Counted from the stretch's first letter, positions 30,774-41,354 are shown. The stretch is DNA of 64,000 nt from Deinococcus sonorensis KR-87 (GCF_040256395.1 NZ_CP158298.1:1-64000); one strand, 5' to 3'. Notes: generated by a model not told the origin, from the sequence alone. Numbers and translations: made by a program.

Positions 30774-31078
30774 GCCGGGCGGGAGGACTGGCCCCGGAGG
30801 CCACCTGGCCGGCGCCTGCCGCGCGCCCGCTCGCGGATGGGGCGCGGCAGGGACGATGACCCGCGTCGACGAGCGGACCGGCTCTCGGCACCTCCGGCCG
30901 CGCGAGCCACGGTGGGCCTTCACCATGAGACGCTCGGGGTACGCAACTCTGCAGAACTCCGCGCCCCGTGTCTCGCACGTGCGCACGGTTTCCTTCGTCT
31001 GCTTGCTCGAGCATGTGGGGTGATCCATGAGCAGCGGCTGCAGCCAAAGGCCGCTGCTCTGGCGGCGCGTCACAGCTG
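30774..31078. other. Region without a supported gene
   Basis: About 300 bases downstream of the kdp operon with no recognisable frame and no strong terminator hairpin. Confidence 0.45.
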
Positions 31079-31232
31079 CAGGCGACCTTGGCGCGGCGGC
31101 CGGAGGTGATCGAGCCGGGATTGGAGGTCCTGGACCGCGAGCTGCTCAACGGGGTAGGGGACATGGACCTGTACGCGCACGATCACGCGGGCCGGTTCGT
31201 GGTGGTGGAATGGAAGCGAGCGGAGGCGACGC
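31079..31232 (+). pseudogene. nucS: NucS endonuclease catalytic-domain fragment
   Basis: About 48 residues, RPEVIEPGLEVLDRELLNGV, GDMDLYAHDHAGRFVVVEWK and RAEATQEA, match the RecB-like nuclease core of NucS, a mismatch-specific endonuclease of Archaea, Actinobacteria and Deinococcus. The catalytic pattern D...E-x-K is present (GDMDLY, VVEWK). Everything before and after is lost. The fragment runs directly into the remains of a minus-strand gene. Confidence 0.72.
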
Positions 31233-31235
31233 AGG

Positions 31236-31348
31236 AGGCAGGAGAGCGGCCCGGACCAGCGACGCTCGCTGATTCCCCACCCCGCCACCACGGCGATCAG
31301 CAGCACCGCCAGCAGTCCGGCACCCAGACGCCATCTACTCCCGGACAT
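31236..31348 (-). pseudogene. N-terminal stub of a membrane protein after arsR
   Basis: The ATG overlaps the last codons of the ArsR gene and gives MSGSRWRLGAGLLAVLLIAV then VAGWGISERRW, a TM anchor or signal sequence. The coupled start suggests it was a third gene of the exporter-ArsR operon. After about 35 residues it runs into the NucS fragment of the opposite strand, so both genes were cut at one junction. Confidence 0.5.
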
Positions 31349-31745
31349 GATCGAGGGCACTCCCGATCAACGCCGTGACATGCTGATCCAGCAGCCGGTA
31401 ATACACGATGCGGCCCTCCTTGCGGAACGTCACCAGCCGGTGGGCGCGGAGCAACCGCAGCTGATGGCTGACCGCACTCTCGCTGATCCCCACCACCGCC
31501 GAGAGATCACACACGCACAGCTCGCCGGTGTTCAGGGCACTGAGCAGCCGCAACCGGGTCGGGTCGGCCACCGCCTTGAGGAGCGCGCTGGCGTTGTCCA
31601 CACAACCGGTGTCCGGCATGGCCACTCTCGCCTTCAGAACCGCCTCCGGATGAACGCAGGTCACTTCGCAGGCGTCTTCTTGAGAAGTGAGCATCATTTC
31701 CTGATCATACCCGGGCCCAAGCGGCCGTTCCCGGACCAACATCAC
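31335..31745 (-). CDS. SmtB/CadC-type ArsR metal sensor
   Basis: A 136-residue regulator (or about 120 if started at the internal ATG giving MMLTSQEDACEV). The core is a winged helix with the ELCVCDL metal motif in the alpha-3 region, an N-terminal Cys pair (CEVTC) as in CadC, and a C-terminal helix D-Q-H...D-H-V-R-E that reproduces the SmtB alpha-5 zinc site. Having both sites suggests response to Zn plus Cd/Pb. The gene overlaps the CDF exporter stop by 4 bases, so it is co-transcribed behind the exporter it should control. Confidence 0.92.
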   Translation of the reverse strand: MMLVRERPLGPGYDQEMMLTSQEDACEVTCVHPEAVLKARVAMPDTGCVDNASALLKAVADPTRLRLLSALNTGELCVCDLSAVVGISESAVSHQLRLLRAHRLVTFRKEGRIVYYRLLDQHVTALIGSALDHVRE

Positions 31746-32671
31746 ACCACCTCATCGGACAGCAGATCGCAGGGAACCCGGCCCTGTTCGATCTGCACCG
31801 TGGCATGCTCCACGCCAAAGTGCTCGTGCAGCTCATGCCTCAGGTGCTGCAGCCGCTCGTCGGACAGGCCATCCGGGACCACCAGGTGCACCGTCAAGGC
31901 CGTCTCGGTGGTGCTCATGCCCCACACGTGCAGGTCATGCACCCCGAACACGCCCGGCTGGTCCACCAGGAACGCCCGGACTTCCTTCAGATTGACGCCT
32001 TCCGGCACCGCATCGAGCGCGAGGTCCAGCGACTCGCGCAGGAGGCCCCAGGTGCCGTACAGGATCACCGCGGCGAGGAGCAGGCTGACCAGCGGATCGA
32101 GCCAGTCCCAGCCGGTGAAGACGATCAGCACTCCGGTCACCACCACGCCGGCCGAGACCAGCGCATCCGCGAACATGTGCTGGAATGCGCCGCGGAGGTT
32201 GAGGTCGCCCTTGCGCCCGGACGCGAACAGGTACGCCGTGATCCCGTTGATGGCCATGCCCAGCAGCGCCACCCAGATCACGGTGCCCCCGACCACGGGC
32301 GCGGGGTTGGAGAACCGCTGGATGGCTTCCCAGATGATGGCCCCCAGGGCGATCAGCAGCAGCACGGCGTTGGTCAACGAGGCCAGGATGCTGCTCCGAC
32401 GCAGCCCGTACGTGTGTTTCTGCGAGGGCCGGCGCTTCGCCGCCAGGTAGGCCCCCCAGGCGAGCAGCAGACCCAGCACGTCGCTGGCGTTGTGCCCCGC
32501 ATCGGCCACCAGGGCCAGCGATTTCGCCAGCGTGCCGTAGACGATTTCGAAGACCACAAAGATGGTGTTCAGGCCGATCCCGATCAGGAACGCCCGCCCG
32601 AAGTCCGCGGGCGCGTGCGTATGACCGTGGCTGTGGGCATGACCATGGGTGTGACCGTGTTCGTGAGCCAT
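31742..32671 (-). CDS. czcD: Cation diffusion facilitator (CzcD/ZitB-like zinc exporter)
   Basis: A 309-residue CDF protein. The N-terminus is rich in His-Gly repeats (HGHTHGHAHSHGHTHA), six TM helices follow, with the transport-site motifs VADAGHNASDVLG (H-x-x-x-D) and FADALVSAG, and a C-terminal cytoplasmic domain with VHDLHVWGM. It exports Zn2+ or Cd2+ in exchange for protons. It is the first gene of an operon with an SmtB-like repressor. Confidence 0.93.
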   Translation of the reverse strand: MAHEHGHTHGHAHSHGHTHAPADFGRAFLIGIGLNTIFVVFEIVYGTLAKSLALVADAGHNASDVLGLLLAWGAYLAAKRRPSQKHTYGLRRSSILASLTNAVLLLIALGAIIWEAIQRFSNPAPVVGGTVIWVALLGMAINGITAYLFASGRKGDLNLRGAFQHMFADALVSAGVVVTGVLIVFTGWDWLDPLVSLLLAAVILYGTWGLLRESLDLALDAVPEGVNLKEVRAFLVDQPGVFGVHDLHVWGMSTTETALTVHLVVPDGLSDERLQHLRHELHEHFGVEHATVQIEQGRVPCDLLSDEVV

Positions 32672-32760
32672 AATGGACCGCCTTCAGGGGGAAAGTTCAA
32701 TCCGGTACCACAGCACGAAGCCAACAACAGGCGGCCGTGATCAGGGGCGTTTCCTGTCCC

Positions 32761-33271
32761 TCATTCGGTGAGCAGTTCCTCGGGAACGAGGGACCGCAGC
32801 GCTGCGGTCCCGAAGGACCGCACGATCTCCAGCGCCGGCCCATGCAGCAGGGTGCCGCCCAGCAGGGCCCTTAGGATTACCGTCCGGCTCAGTCCGCTGA
32901 CGGTCAGCAACGTGGCACCGTGCGCCCGCCTGGCCGAGGCTCGAAGCCACGGCAACGCCTATGCACCGCAGCTCCAGCGTCAGGGCGATGATCAGCAAGC
33001 CTCCGACTGTTGCTCCGGCCGCGAAGCCCACGTCGGCGTTCGGGCGTGGCCGTGAACTGCCGCACCGCCCAACGCAAAACCGATCACCACCCCGACCGGC
33101 TGGTGACCTTTGGTCATCGCGGGAAGCCGCTCGCCAGCCACCACAGCGAACCCCACCCCAGCTGCGACATGCTGCACGAAGCGGCGCCGCCGCTCGCCCG
33201 GTGCCCGGGAGCAGGGTGGCAGGCACCGGAACGAGCGACAGCGAGAACATCTGGGTCAGGGGAGCGCTCAA
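32761..33271 (-). pseudogene. ZIP-family metal importer, frameshifted remnant
   Basis: Pieces of a ZIP transporter appear in order on the minus strand but in several frames: MSAPLTQMFSLSLVPVPATL, then MQHVAAGVGFAVVAGERLP and GHQPVGVVIGFALGGAA, then VGFAAGATVGGLLIIALTLE and VAVASSLGQAG, then GATLLHG... and SFGTAALRSLVPEELLTE with a stop. HVAAG, HQPVG and the TLE helix correspond to metal-binding TM4/TM5 parts. At least three frameshifts are needed and some loops are missing. It sits between a Zn exporter and a Zn/Cd ATPase, so an importer was lost while exporters remain. Confidence 0.8.
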
Positions 33272-33308
33272 CCGAGCTGGAGGGCAGGATGAACGGCGAT
33301 CACGAGCG

Positions 33309-35498
33309 TCAGGCGGTCTGGGGCACGCTGGTGCCGGTCGGGCGGCGCTGCGCTTTGTGGGTCCTGGCCTGCCAGCTGAGCAGGCGCAGGGCGTTGGCGG
33401 TCACCAGCGCTGTTGCGCCGGTATCCGACAGGATGGCGGGCCACAGCCCGGTGATGCCGAGCAGGGTGGTGACCAGGAAGATCAGCTTGAGACCGATGGC
33501 GAACGCCACGTTCATGCGGATGTTGTTCATGGTGGCCCGCGACAACTCCACCAGCTCCGCCACGCCGCGCACCTCGGCGCGCAGCAGCGCCGCGCTCGCC
33601 GTCTCCAGGGCGACGTCCGTGGCGCCGCCCATCGCCACACCGACATCCGCGGCGGCCAGCGCCGGCGCGTCGTTGATGCCGTCGCCGATCATGGCGACCG
33701 TCCCCGCCGCCTTCAGGTCACCGATCAGCCGCAGCTTGTCGGCCGGGAGGAGTTCGGCGCGCACGTCCAACCCCAGGTCTGCGGCGATGGCTGTGCCGGT
33801 GCGGGCATTGTCACCGGTCAGCATGACGGGTGTGACCCCCAGCGCCTTGAGGTCCATGATGCCCTGACGGGCATCTGCCCGGGGCTCGTCGCGCAGCGCG
33901 ATCAGGCCCAGCGTCTGCCCGGCACGCATCAGCACCACCACCGTGTTGCCCTGCTCTTCGAGGAGCGCGGCTCGCTGCGCCGCTTCGTCCTGCAGGGCGC
34001 CCTGCTCCTGCGCGTAACGGGGGGAGCCGATCAGGACGGTCTGACCCTCCACCACGGCATGGACGCCCTGGCCGGGGAGCGCGGCGCCGTCCGTGACGGT
34101 GGGCAGGTCCACTGCCCCTTCAGCCTTGGCGTGGTCCACGATGGCGCGGGCCAGCGGGTGGCCGGAGCCCTGCTCGACCGCCGCGGCCAGCCGCAGCAGC
34201 TCCGCCGTCCCGATGCCGAACGGGACCAGGTTCGTGACCTGCGGGTGCCCCGCCGTGAGGGTGCCGGTCTTGTCGAACGCCACTGTCTTCACGCCGCCCA
34301 TCGCTTCCAGGGCCGCGCCGCCCTTGATCAGCAGGCCGCGCCGCGCGCCGGCGGACAGCCCGGAGGTGATGGCCGCCGGCACCGACAGCACCAATGCGCA
34401 GGGGCAGCCGATCAGCAGCAGCGCGATGCCCTTGTAGAACCACGCGGCCCAGTCTCCGCCGAACAGCAGCGGCGGCAGGACCGCGGTCAGGGCGGCCACC
34501 AGCACCACAAACGGGGTGTAGACCCGGGAGAAGCGGTCGATGAAGCGGGCGGTGGGGGCCTTGCTGGCCTCGGCCTGCTCGACCAGGTGGATCATCTGGG
34601 CGATGGTGTTGTCCCTGGCCTCCTTCTCCACCCGGATGGTCAGCACCCCGTCGGTGCTGATGCTGCCGGCGTACACCGCGTCCCCAGTCCCCTTGTTCAG
34701 CGGCATGCTCTCGCCGGTCACGGGGGAGTCGTCCACACCCGCCCGCCCTTCGGTGATGACGCCGTCGGCGGGAATCCGGTCGCCCGGCTGCACCTGAATC
34801 AAGGTGCCGACCTTAAGGCTCTCGACCGGCAACTCGAAGACCTTGCCTTTCTTGAGCACCTTCGCGGTTCTGGGCGTCAGGGCGGACAGGGCTTTGATGC
34901 CGCTGCGGGCCCGGCCCACGGCCACCCCTTCCAGGAGCTCGCCCACCGCGAAGAAGAACACCACCACCGCGGCCTCGGCGGCCTGCCCGATGAGGAGCGC
35001 CCCGATGGCGGCCAGGGTGACGAGGGTGTTGATGCTGAAGGGATCGCCGGCCCGGCCCGCGGCGTAGGCCTTGCGGGCGAGCGGCCAGGTGCCCAGCAGG
35101 GTGGCGGCCAGGTAGCCCCAGAAGGCCAGACGTGGTTCGAGCAGGCCGAACACATAGGCCAGGACCAGCAGGGCGCCGGAGGTCACGACCAGCTGGCCCT
35201 GGCGGGTGCGGTACCAGGGCTTGGGCTGCGTGGCCTTGGCGTCCGTGGTGCCATTGAGCAGCTGTGGCTCATGGCCCAAGGCCCGCAGGTTTTTCTCCAG
35301 CACTTCGCGTGGCGTGGTGGCCTCGTCCAGCGTGAGGGTCAGCGTCTGGGTGGTGAGGTTGGTTCGGGCGTTCTGCGCGCCTGGAAGACGTTCCAGCGCC
35401 CCTTCGATCTTCCGCACGCAGGTCGGACAGTCCATCCCCTCGACAAAGTAGTCCAAGGTTGGTGGGGTACCTTCTGGGGGACGCACAGATCCGGTCAT
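33309..35498 (-). CDS. zntA: Zn/Cd/Pb-exporting P1B-type ATPase (ZntA/CadA-like)
   Basis: A 729-residue heavy-metal ATPase. One N-terminal metal-binding domain has GMDCPTCV (residues about 21-28). Eight TM helices carry the CPC motif (IGCPCALVLSVPAAI), with TGES, DKTGTLTAGHP, the HP locus (SGHPLARAI) and [16 protein letters not shown]. The late membrane segment LSDTGATALVTANALRLL is typical of the Zn/Cd/Pb subgroup. It pumps these ions out at the inner membrane. It has its own promoter with an SmtB-like operator. Confidence 0.94.
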   Translation of the reverse strand: MTGSVRPPEGTPPTLDYFVEGMDCPTCVRKIEGALERLPGAQNARTNLTTQTLTLTLDEATTPREVLEKNLRALGHEPQLLNGTTDAKATQPKPWYRTRQGQLVVTSGALLVLAYVFGLLEPRLAFWGYLAATLLGTWPLARKAYAAGRAGDPFSINTLVTLAAIGALLIGQAAEAAVVVFFFAVGELLEGVAVGRARSGIKALSALTPRTAKVLKKGKVFELPVESLKVGTLIQVQPGDRIPADGVITEGRAGVDDSPVTGESMPLNKGTGDAVYAGSISTDGVLTIRVEKEARDNTIAQMIHLVEQAEASKAPTARFIDRFSRVYTPFVVLVAALTAVLPPLLFGGDWAAWFYKGIALLLIGCPCALVLSVPAAITSGLSAGARRGLLIKGGAALEAMGGVKTVAFDKTGTLTAGHPQVTNLVPFGIGTAELLRLAAAVEQGSGHPLARAIVDHAKAEGAVDLPTVTDGAALPGQGVHAVVEGQTVLIGSPRYAQEQGALQDEAAQRAALLEEQGNTVVVLMRAGQTLGLIALRDEPRADARQGIMDLKALGVTPVMLTGDNARTGTAIAADLGLDVRAELLPADKLRLIGDLKAAGTVAMIGDGINDAPALAAADVGVAMGGATDVALETASAALLRAEVRGVAELVELSRATMNNIRMNVAFAIGLKLIFLVTTLLGITGLWPAILSDTGATALVTANALRLLSWQARTHKAQRRPTGTSVPQTA

Positions 35499-35509
35499 GC
35501 CTCCACTAT

Positions 35510-35529
35510 ATCTGAACAGCTACTCAGAT
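35510..35529 (-). promoter_or_regulatory. ArsR/SmtB-type operator in the zntA promoter
   Basis: ATCTGA (35510-35515) and TCAGAT (35524-35529) form a perfect 6-bp inverted repeat with an 8-base centre, reading TGAACAGCTACTCAGAT on the plus strand. It resembles the TGAAC-A/TTCA-type sites bound by SmtB/ArsR proteins and lies in the spacer of a minus-strand promoter (CTGACA, 18 bases, TATAGT). The ArsR protein at 31335-31745 is the obvious candidate to bind. Confidence 0.7.
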
Positions 35530-35803
35530 GTCAGCCCAATCGAGTCGCGCCAGCCCATCACCTTCAGCAGCCCATCCGGGCTGCCTCTTCCATAAAGCAG
35601 GGTCCGTGCGCCCCCAGCGCCTCCCGTCCCCAGCGCATCAGCGGCGCGTGGCACGAGCAGAGGTCCATCGCGGCTTCTGACCCGCGGGGATGTCCTGGCC
35701 TTGGATCCAGCGCGGAATCCGGGACAGGCCGCCGGACACCCAGACGCCGGAACGAGTATGAAAGGCTTCCATCCCTGCAACCACCCGGACCAGGAGGACC
35801 ACC

Positions 35804-36120
35804 ATGAAGTGATGGCTGCCGTACCCCGTGCTGCTCCCCGTGATGGTCCGCTGTTCACCGATGCTGGGACCCACCGAGGGGGGTCATTCAGACCTTCGTG
35901 CTCGCCCGAGGACCTCACCGGAGGTCCTGCCACGATGGTCACCTGGACCAACCGGGTTACCGCGCCGCACACCGCCACCTCGGACGATGGCAGCTTCACC
36001 ACGGGGACGCTGGCCGCCGGGCAGTCCGGCTCGGTGACCTTCGCCACCGCTGGCACCTTCCCCTGCTTCTGCGGGGTGCACCCGCGGATGAAGGGCGTGG
36101 TGCAGGGAACGGCCCCCTGA
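35804..36120 (+). pseudogene. Cupredoxin (plastocyanin/amicyanin-like) remnant
   Basis: After AGGAGG, ATG 35804 is followed by TGA at the third codon, and a signal-like stretch (WLPYPVLLPVMV) lies beyond that stop. The cupredoxin body appears in another frame: SPEDLTGGPATMVTWTN, APHTATSDDGSFTTGTLAAG and GTFPCFCGVHPRMKG, keeping the type-1 copper ligands His, Cys, His and Met. A nonsense codon and a frameshift break the gene. It was probably a periplasmic copper protein. Confidence 0.78.
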
Positions 36121-36202
36121 TTTCCCGACCGCCCCCTCTCTGCGTGAGACGTGCGGCCTACCGATCGGTTGTCGCCCCGCATCACACCGCGTCCTCCTCA
36201 CT

Positions 36203-36550
36203 TCACCGCACGACGATGCCCTGGGGGTTGGCCTTGCTTTCCGGCTCGACGTGGATGGTGACCAGACTGCCCTGGAAGACCCGCCGGAGGCTGTCCTTCA
36301 GCGCTTCGCAGATACGGTGTGTCACCTCGACCGGCATCTCGCCCGGCACCACCAGGTGACACTCGATGAACGTCACCTGACCGGCCCTGCGGGTCCGAAC
36401 GTCATGCGCTCCCAGTGCGCCGTGCGCGTACCGGCTGATGCGCTGCTGCACCTCCAGAGGAGCTGCCTCGTCCAGCCGGCGTTTGAGGCTTCCGCGCACC
36501 AGCCGGTACCCCACCGACAGGATGTCCAGCGCGGCGGGAAGTGCGTACAC
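36203..36550 (-). pseudogene. CDF cation transporter, C-terminal cytoplasmic domain only
   Basis: The last 115 or so residues of a FieF/MMT1-like CDF transporter remain: ALDILSVGYRLVRGSLKRRL, DEAAPLEVQQRI, HDVRTRRAGQVTFIECHLVV and VTHRICEALKDSLRRVF, then an end and stop. The TM half is missing; its place is taken by the divergent TSUP gene, which starts at 36560. A recombination probably joined the two. Confidence 0.75.
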
Positions 36551-36559
36551 TCCTTGGGT

Positions 36560-37342
36560 GTGACGCCGCTTGACGTGCTCGTGTTGACCCTCATCTTTTT
36601 CTGCACCAGCGTGATCAGCGTCGTGACGGGCGCAACCTCGCTGATCACCGTGCCCGCCCTCCTGGCCTTCGGCGTTCCCGCCACCACGGCCCTGGGAACC
36701 AACATGCTGGCCCTCACCGTGATGAGTGTGGGGGCCTCGGTGCCGTTCTGGCGGGGTGACGCGCTGGACCGCCTGCGGCTCCCGCTGCTGCTGGGTCTCA
36801 CGGGGGCGGGTTCGCTGCTGGGGGCCCTGCTGGTGTTCGTGGTTCCGCCCGCGCTGCTCCCGCTGATCATCGCGGCGGCCATGCTGGTCGTCGCCGTGGT
36901 GGTGCTGCGGCCCGGCCGCACCGCAGCAGCGCTTCAAGCGCCCACCCGACAGCGTCAGGTGGTGGGCTACGGCCTGACGCTGCTGCTCGCGGTGTACGGG
37001 GGCTTCTTCAGCGGCGGCTATGTCACGCTGCTGACCGCCGCGTTTCTCACGACATTTCGCCTGCCGTTCTTGAGGGCCGTCGCGACCACGAAAGTCATCA
37101 ACGTGGCCTCCTCGCTGGTGGCCACCGTGATCTTCGCCACGCGGGGTGCCGTGGACTGGCGCCTGGGGGTCGTCCTCAGCGGCGTGATGTACGCGGGCGC
37201 CACCATCGGCGCGCGCTGGACCCTGCGCCTGGAGGAACGGCGGATCCGGCAGCTGTTTGTGGCCACGGTCCTGCTGCTGGCCCTCAAGACGCTGGTGTTG
37301 GATGTGCCGTGGGCCCGCCTCGTGTCCGGCCAGGGGCTGTGA
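36560..37342 (+). CDS. TSUP-family (TauE/SafE) permease
   Basis: A 260-residue membrane protein with about eight TM helices, started at GTG 36560. The two family repeats are visible: GATSLITVPALLAFGVPATTALGTNML and GGFFSGGYVTLLTAAFLTTFRLPFLRAVATTK. TSUP members export sulfite, sulfolactate or other small organosulfur anions, or take them up; substrate is not decidable. TACACT ends eight bases before the GTG and there is no ribosome-binding site, so the transcript may be leaderless. Confidence 0.85.
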   Translation: MTPLDVLVLTLIFFCTSVISVVTGATSLITVPALLAFGVPATTALGTNMLALTVMSVGASVPFWRGDALDRLRLPLLLGLTGAGSLLGALLVFVVPPALLPLIIAAAMLVVAVVVLRPGRTAAALQAPTRQRQVVGYGLTLLLAVYGGFFSGGYVTLLTAAFLTTFRLPFLRAVATTKVINVASSLVATVIFATRGAVDWRLGVVLSGVMYAGATIGARWTLRLEERRIRQLFVATVLLLALKTLVLDVPWARLVSGQGL

Positions 37343-37386
37343 TCGGCGCTGAGGACGCTCAGGGCGGCCCGGTCGCGGCCCGACCT

Positions 37387-37702
37387 TCACACCAGCCGCT
37401 CGACGCTCACAACGTCCTTCCAGACGCCTTCGAGCTGCCCATGCCGCTGGTAGGTACCCACCTCCCGGAAGGCGAGGAAGTAGCGGCTGGCGTGGGGGGA
37501 CGAGCTTCCCGTACCCGGCATCCCGGGCCGCGGCGATCAAGGCGTTCATCGCGGCCCTGCCCGCTCCGCGAGCACGCGCGCGGCGTTCGACGTATACGCT
37601 GAACGCCGCAATGCCGGCGTAACAGTCCCGGGGCCGGGAGGTGGTGGCGAACGCAATGACCTCCCCGTGCCGACCGATAACCAGCAGGGGGTGCGCAGCC
37701 AT
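37387..37702 (-). pseudogene. GNAT acetyltransferase remnant
   Basis: The frame from about 37702 reads HPLLVIGRHGEVIAFATTS, then FSVYVERRARARGAGRAAMN and ALIAAARDAGYGKLV, containing the R-x-x-G-x-G/A acetyl-CoA loop. Near 37505 the frame shifts, and the expected end ASRYFLAFREVGTYQRHG, QLEGVWKDVVSVERLV continues in another frame. The first 60 or so residues are missing. It resembles phosphinothricin-type acetyltransferases. Confidence 0.78.
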
Positions 37703-37820
37703 GTTGCTCCTGCGCTCCCCACTGGACTGAGGTTGGTGTGAGCCCTCTTCACGGCCGTGCACCCCGGGTGAAGAGCGGACGCCTTGCTGAACCACGGTGC
37801 ACACCGTGGTCCAGCCGTGC

Positions 37821-40289
<2,469 letters not shown>

Positions 40290-40326
40290 GCCTGCCTCCT
40301 GTCCACCCGGCGACCGTAGGCCGGGC

Positions 40327-40345
40327 CTGTTCAGCTGCTATACAG
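40327..40345 (-). promoter_or_regulatory. Dyad and internal promoter before the copper ATPase
   Basis: CTGTTCAGCTGCTATACAG is a 19-base dyad with 7 of 9 pairs matched. On the minus strand TTGGAA and TGTATA, 18 bases apart, would form a promoter whose -10 lies in the dyad, giving the ATPase a metal-regulated start of its own. It shares TGAACAG with the zntA operator. Confidence 0.45.
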
Positions 40346-40347
40346 CG

Positions 40348-40584
40348 TCACGCGAGGAGCTTTTCCAACCTGGGGCGCTGCTGGTCGAAGGGACTGGAGA
40401 ACACCTGTTTACCGACTACGGTGATGGGGGCAGCGCGCACGCCGTACCGGGCGTTGGCCTCATCTGCCACGGCTGAAGGGGTCAGGGCTCGCTCCTCGAA
40501 GGGAATGCCGTGCCGGGTGAGCCAGAGCCGCAGGGCGTGGCCGTCGGGGCAGGTGGGCGTGGCGTACAGGATGACCGTTGGCAT
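40348..40584 (-). CDS. Glutaredoxin-like protein with CPDG motif
   Basis: A 78-residue thioredoxin-fold protein started at MPTVILYAT, with a G-rich Shine-Dalgarno upstream; a start four codons earlier is possible. The active site reads TCPDGHALRLWL, a monothiol arrangement with only the first Cys. The cis-proline region is RAAPITVVGKQVF. It lies between csoR and the copper ATPase, so a role in handling thiols or Cu(I) is likely. Motif details differ from classical CPYC glutaredoxins. Confidence 0.78.
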   Translation of the reverse strand: MPTVILYATPTCPDGHALRLWLTRHGIPFEERALTPSAVADEANARYGVRAAPITVVGKQVFSSPFDQQRPRLEKLLA

Positions 40585-40650
40585 GGGGACCCCCATTCAC
40601 AGAGGCGGACGTACGTCCGCCCCCGCTGGCGCTGAACTGATCGCGTGGGT

Positions 40651-40914
40651 TCAGGCGTATTTGATGACTTCCATCAGCTCCTCGACCAGTTCGACCTCGT
40701 CGCCGCGGGTGGCCGCCGTGGCCACATGCGCTTCGAGGTGGCCGCGCAGCACCACGCTCGCCGCGCCGTCCAGAGCACCCTGAACCGCCTTGATCTGCCG
40801 CAGCACATCGACGCAGTACGCGTTGGGGTCCTCCAGCGACCTGCGGATGCTCTCCAGATGTCCGCGGGCGATGGCGAGACGACGCGCGGCCCGCTTGCGG
40901 CTGTCCTCCGGCAT
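40651..40914 (-). CDS. csoR: CsoR-family copper-sensing repressor (Cys-His-His type)
   Basis: An 87-residue four-helix regulator of the DUF156 family. The metal ligands are Cys in NAYCVDVLRQI and His/His in GHLEAHV; in classical CsoR the third ligand is Cys. I recall the same Cys-His-His set in Thermus thermophilus CsoR, which responds to copper and some other metals. It sits second in the copper operon. G/C-tract dyads at 40938 and 41325 are the likely operators. Confidence 0.93.
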   Translation of the reverse strand: MPEDSRKRAARRLAIARGHLESIRRSLEDPNAYCVDVLRQIKAVQGALDGAASVVLRGHLEAHVATAATRGDEVELVEELMEVIKYA

Positions 40915-40937
40915 GCACAGATGGTGACCCGCGTGGT

Positions 40938-40957
40938 GGTCCCCCTAGTGAGGGACC
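40938..40957. promoter_or_regulatory. Candidate CsoR operator between copZ and csoR
   Basis: GGTCCC (40938-40943) and GGGACC (40952-40957) form a perfect 6-bp inverted repeat around CCTAGTGA, in the C-tract/G-tract style of CsoR operators, in the gap between copZ and csoR. Confidence 0.55.
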
Positions 40958-40979
40958 TCAGCGGTTGTCTCCTGCGCCA

Positions 40980-41189
40980 TTACGGGTTCGCCACCTGGGC
41001 GCCGTACCCCTCTTCGACGACTGCCGTAACCAGTTGCTCCGGTGCGGCGTTGCCCTGCACGACGGCCTTGCCAGTCTTCAGGTCCACGTGCGCGTCGGTC
41101 ACGCCAGGGACGCCCTTGAGGGCTTTGGTCACGCCCACCTGGCAATGGCCGCAGGTCATGCCGCTGATGTTCAGTTCAATCTGGTTCAT
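40980..41189 (-). CDS. copZ: CopZ-like copper chaperone
   Basis: A 69-residue heavy-metal-associated domain with ISGMTCGHCQVGVTKAL; the two cysteines bind Cu(I). Ferredoxin-like fold, no TM segment, so a cytoplasmic chaperone that hands copper to the exporter or to CsoR. GGAGGA precedes the ATG, and TTGACA is present about 40 bases upstream. It is the first gene of the copper operon. Confidence 0.95.
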   Translation of the reverse strand: MNQIELNISGMTCGHCQVGVTKALKGVPGVTDAHVDLKTGKAVVQGNAAPEQLVTAVVEEGYGAQVANP

Positions 41190-41324
41190 GGTCTTCCTCC
41201 TGCTCCCAGGCTATATCCTCCCCCCCAGGGTGTCAATACGCTGCAGTCTCCAACATGACTGGATAGGCCATTAGTGGCCGCTACTTGCGACTACCCCTCC
41301 CCGGGATCTATGCTGAGCGCATTG

Positions 41325-41342
41325 ATACCTCCCCAGGGGGAT
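41325..41342 (+). promoter_or_regulatory. Candidate CsoR operator upstream of the dead copper ATPase
   Basis: ATACCTCCCCAGGGGGAT has the AT-CC...GG-AT symmetry of CsoR operators and lies 12 bases before the pseudogene start. It suggests the ancestral gene was copper regulated. A related C-tract occurs near 41213-41230 upstream of copZ on the other strand. Confidence 0.6.
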
Positions 41343-41354
41343 GAGGAACGGGAG

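Noticed and set aside
32961..35807. A 948-residue plus-strand frame opposite zntA
   Set aside because: Shadow of the P-type ATPase; no recognisable domain.
40980..41350. A small regulatory RNA between copZ and the dead CopA
   Set aside because: The GC tracts are better explained as CsoR operators; no terminator or stable fold was evident.
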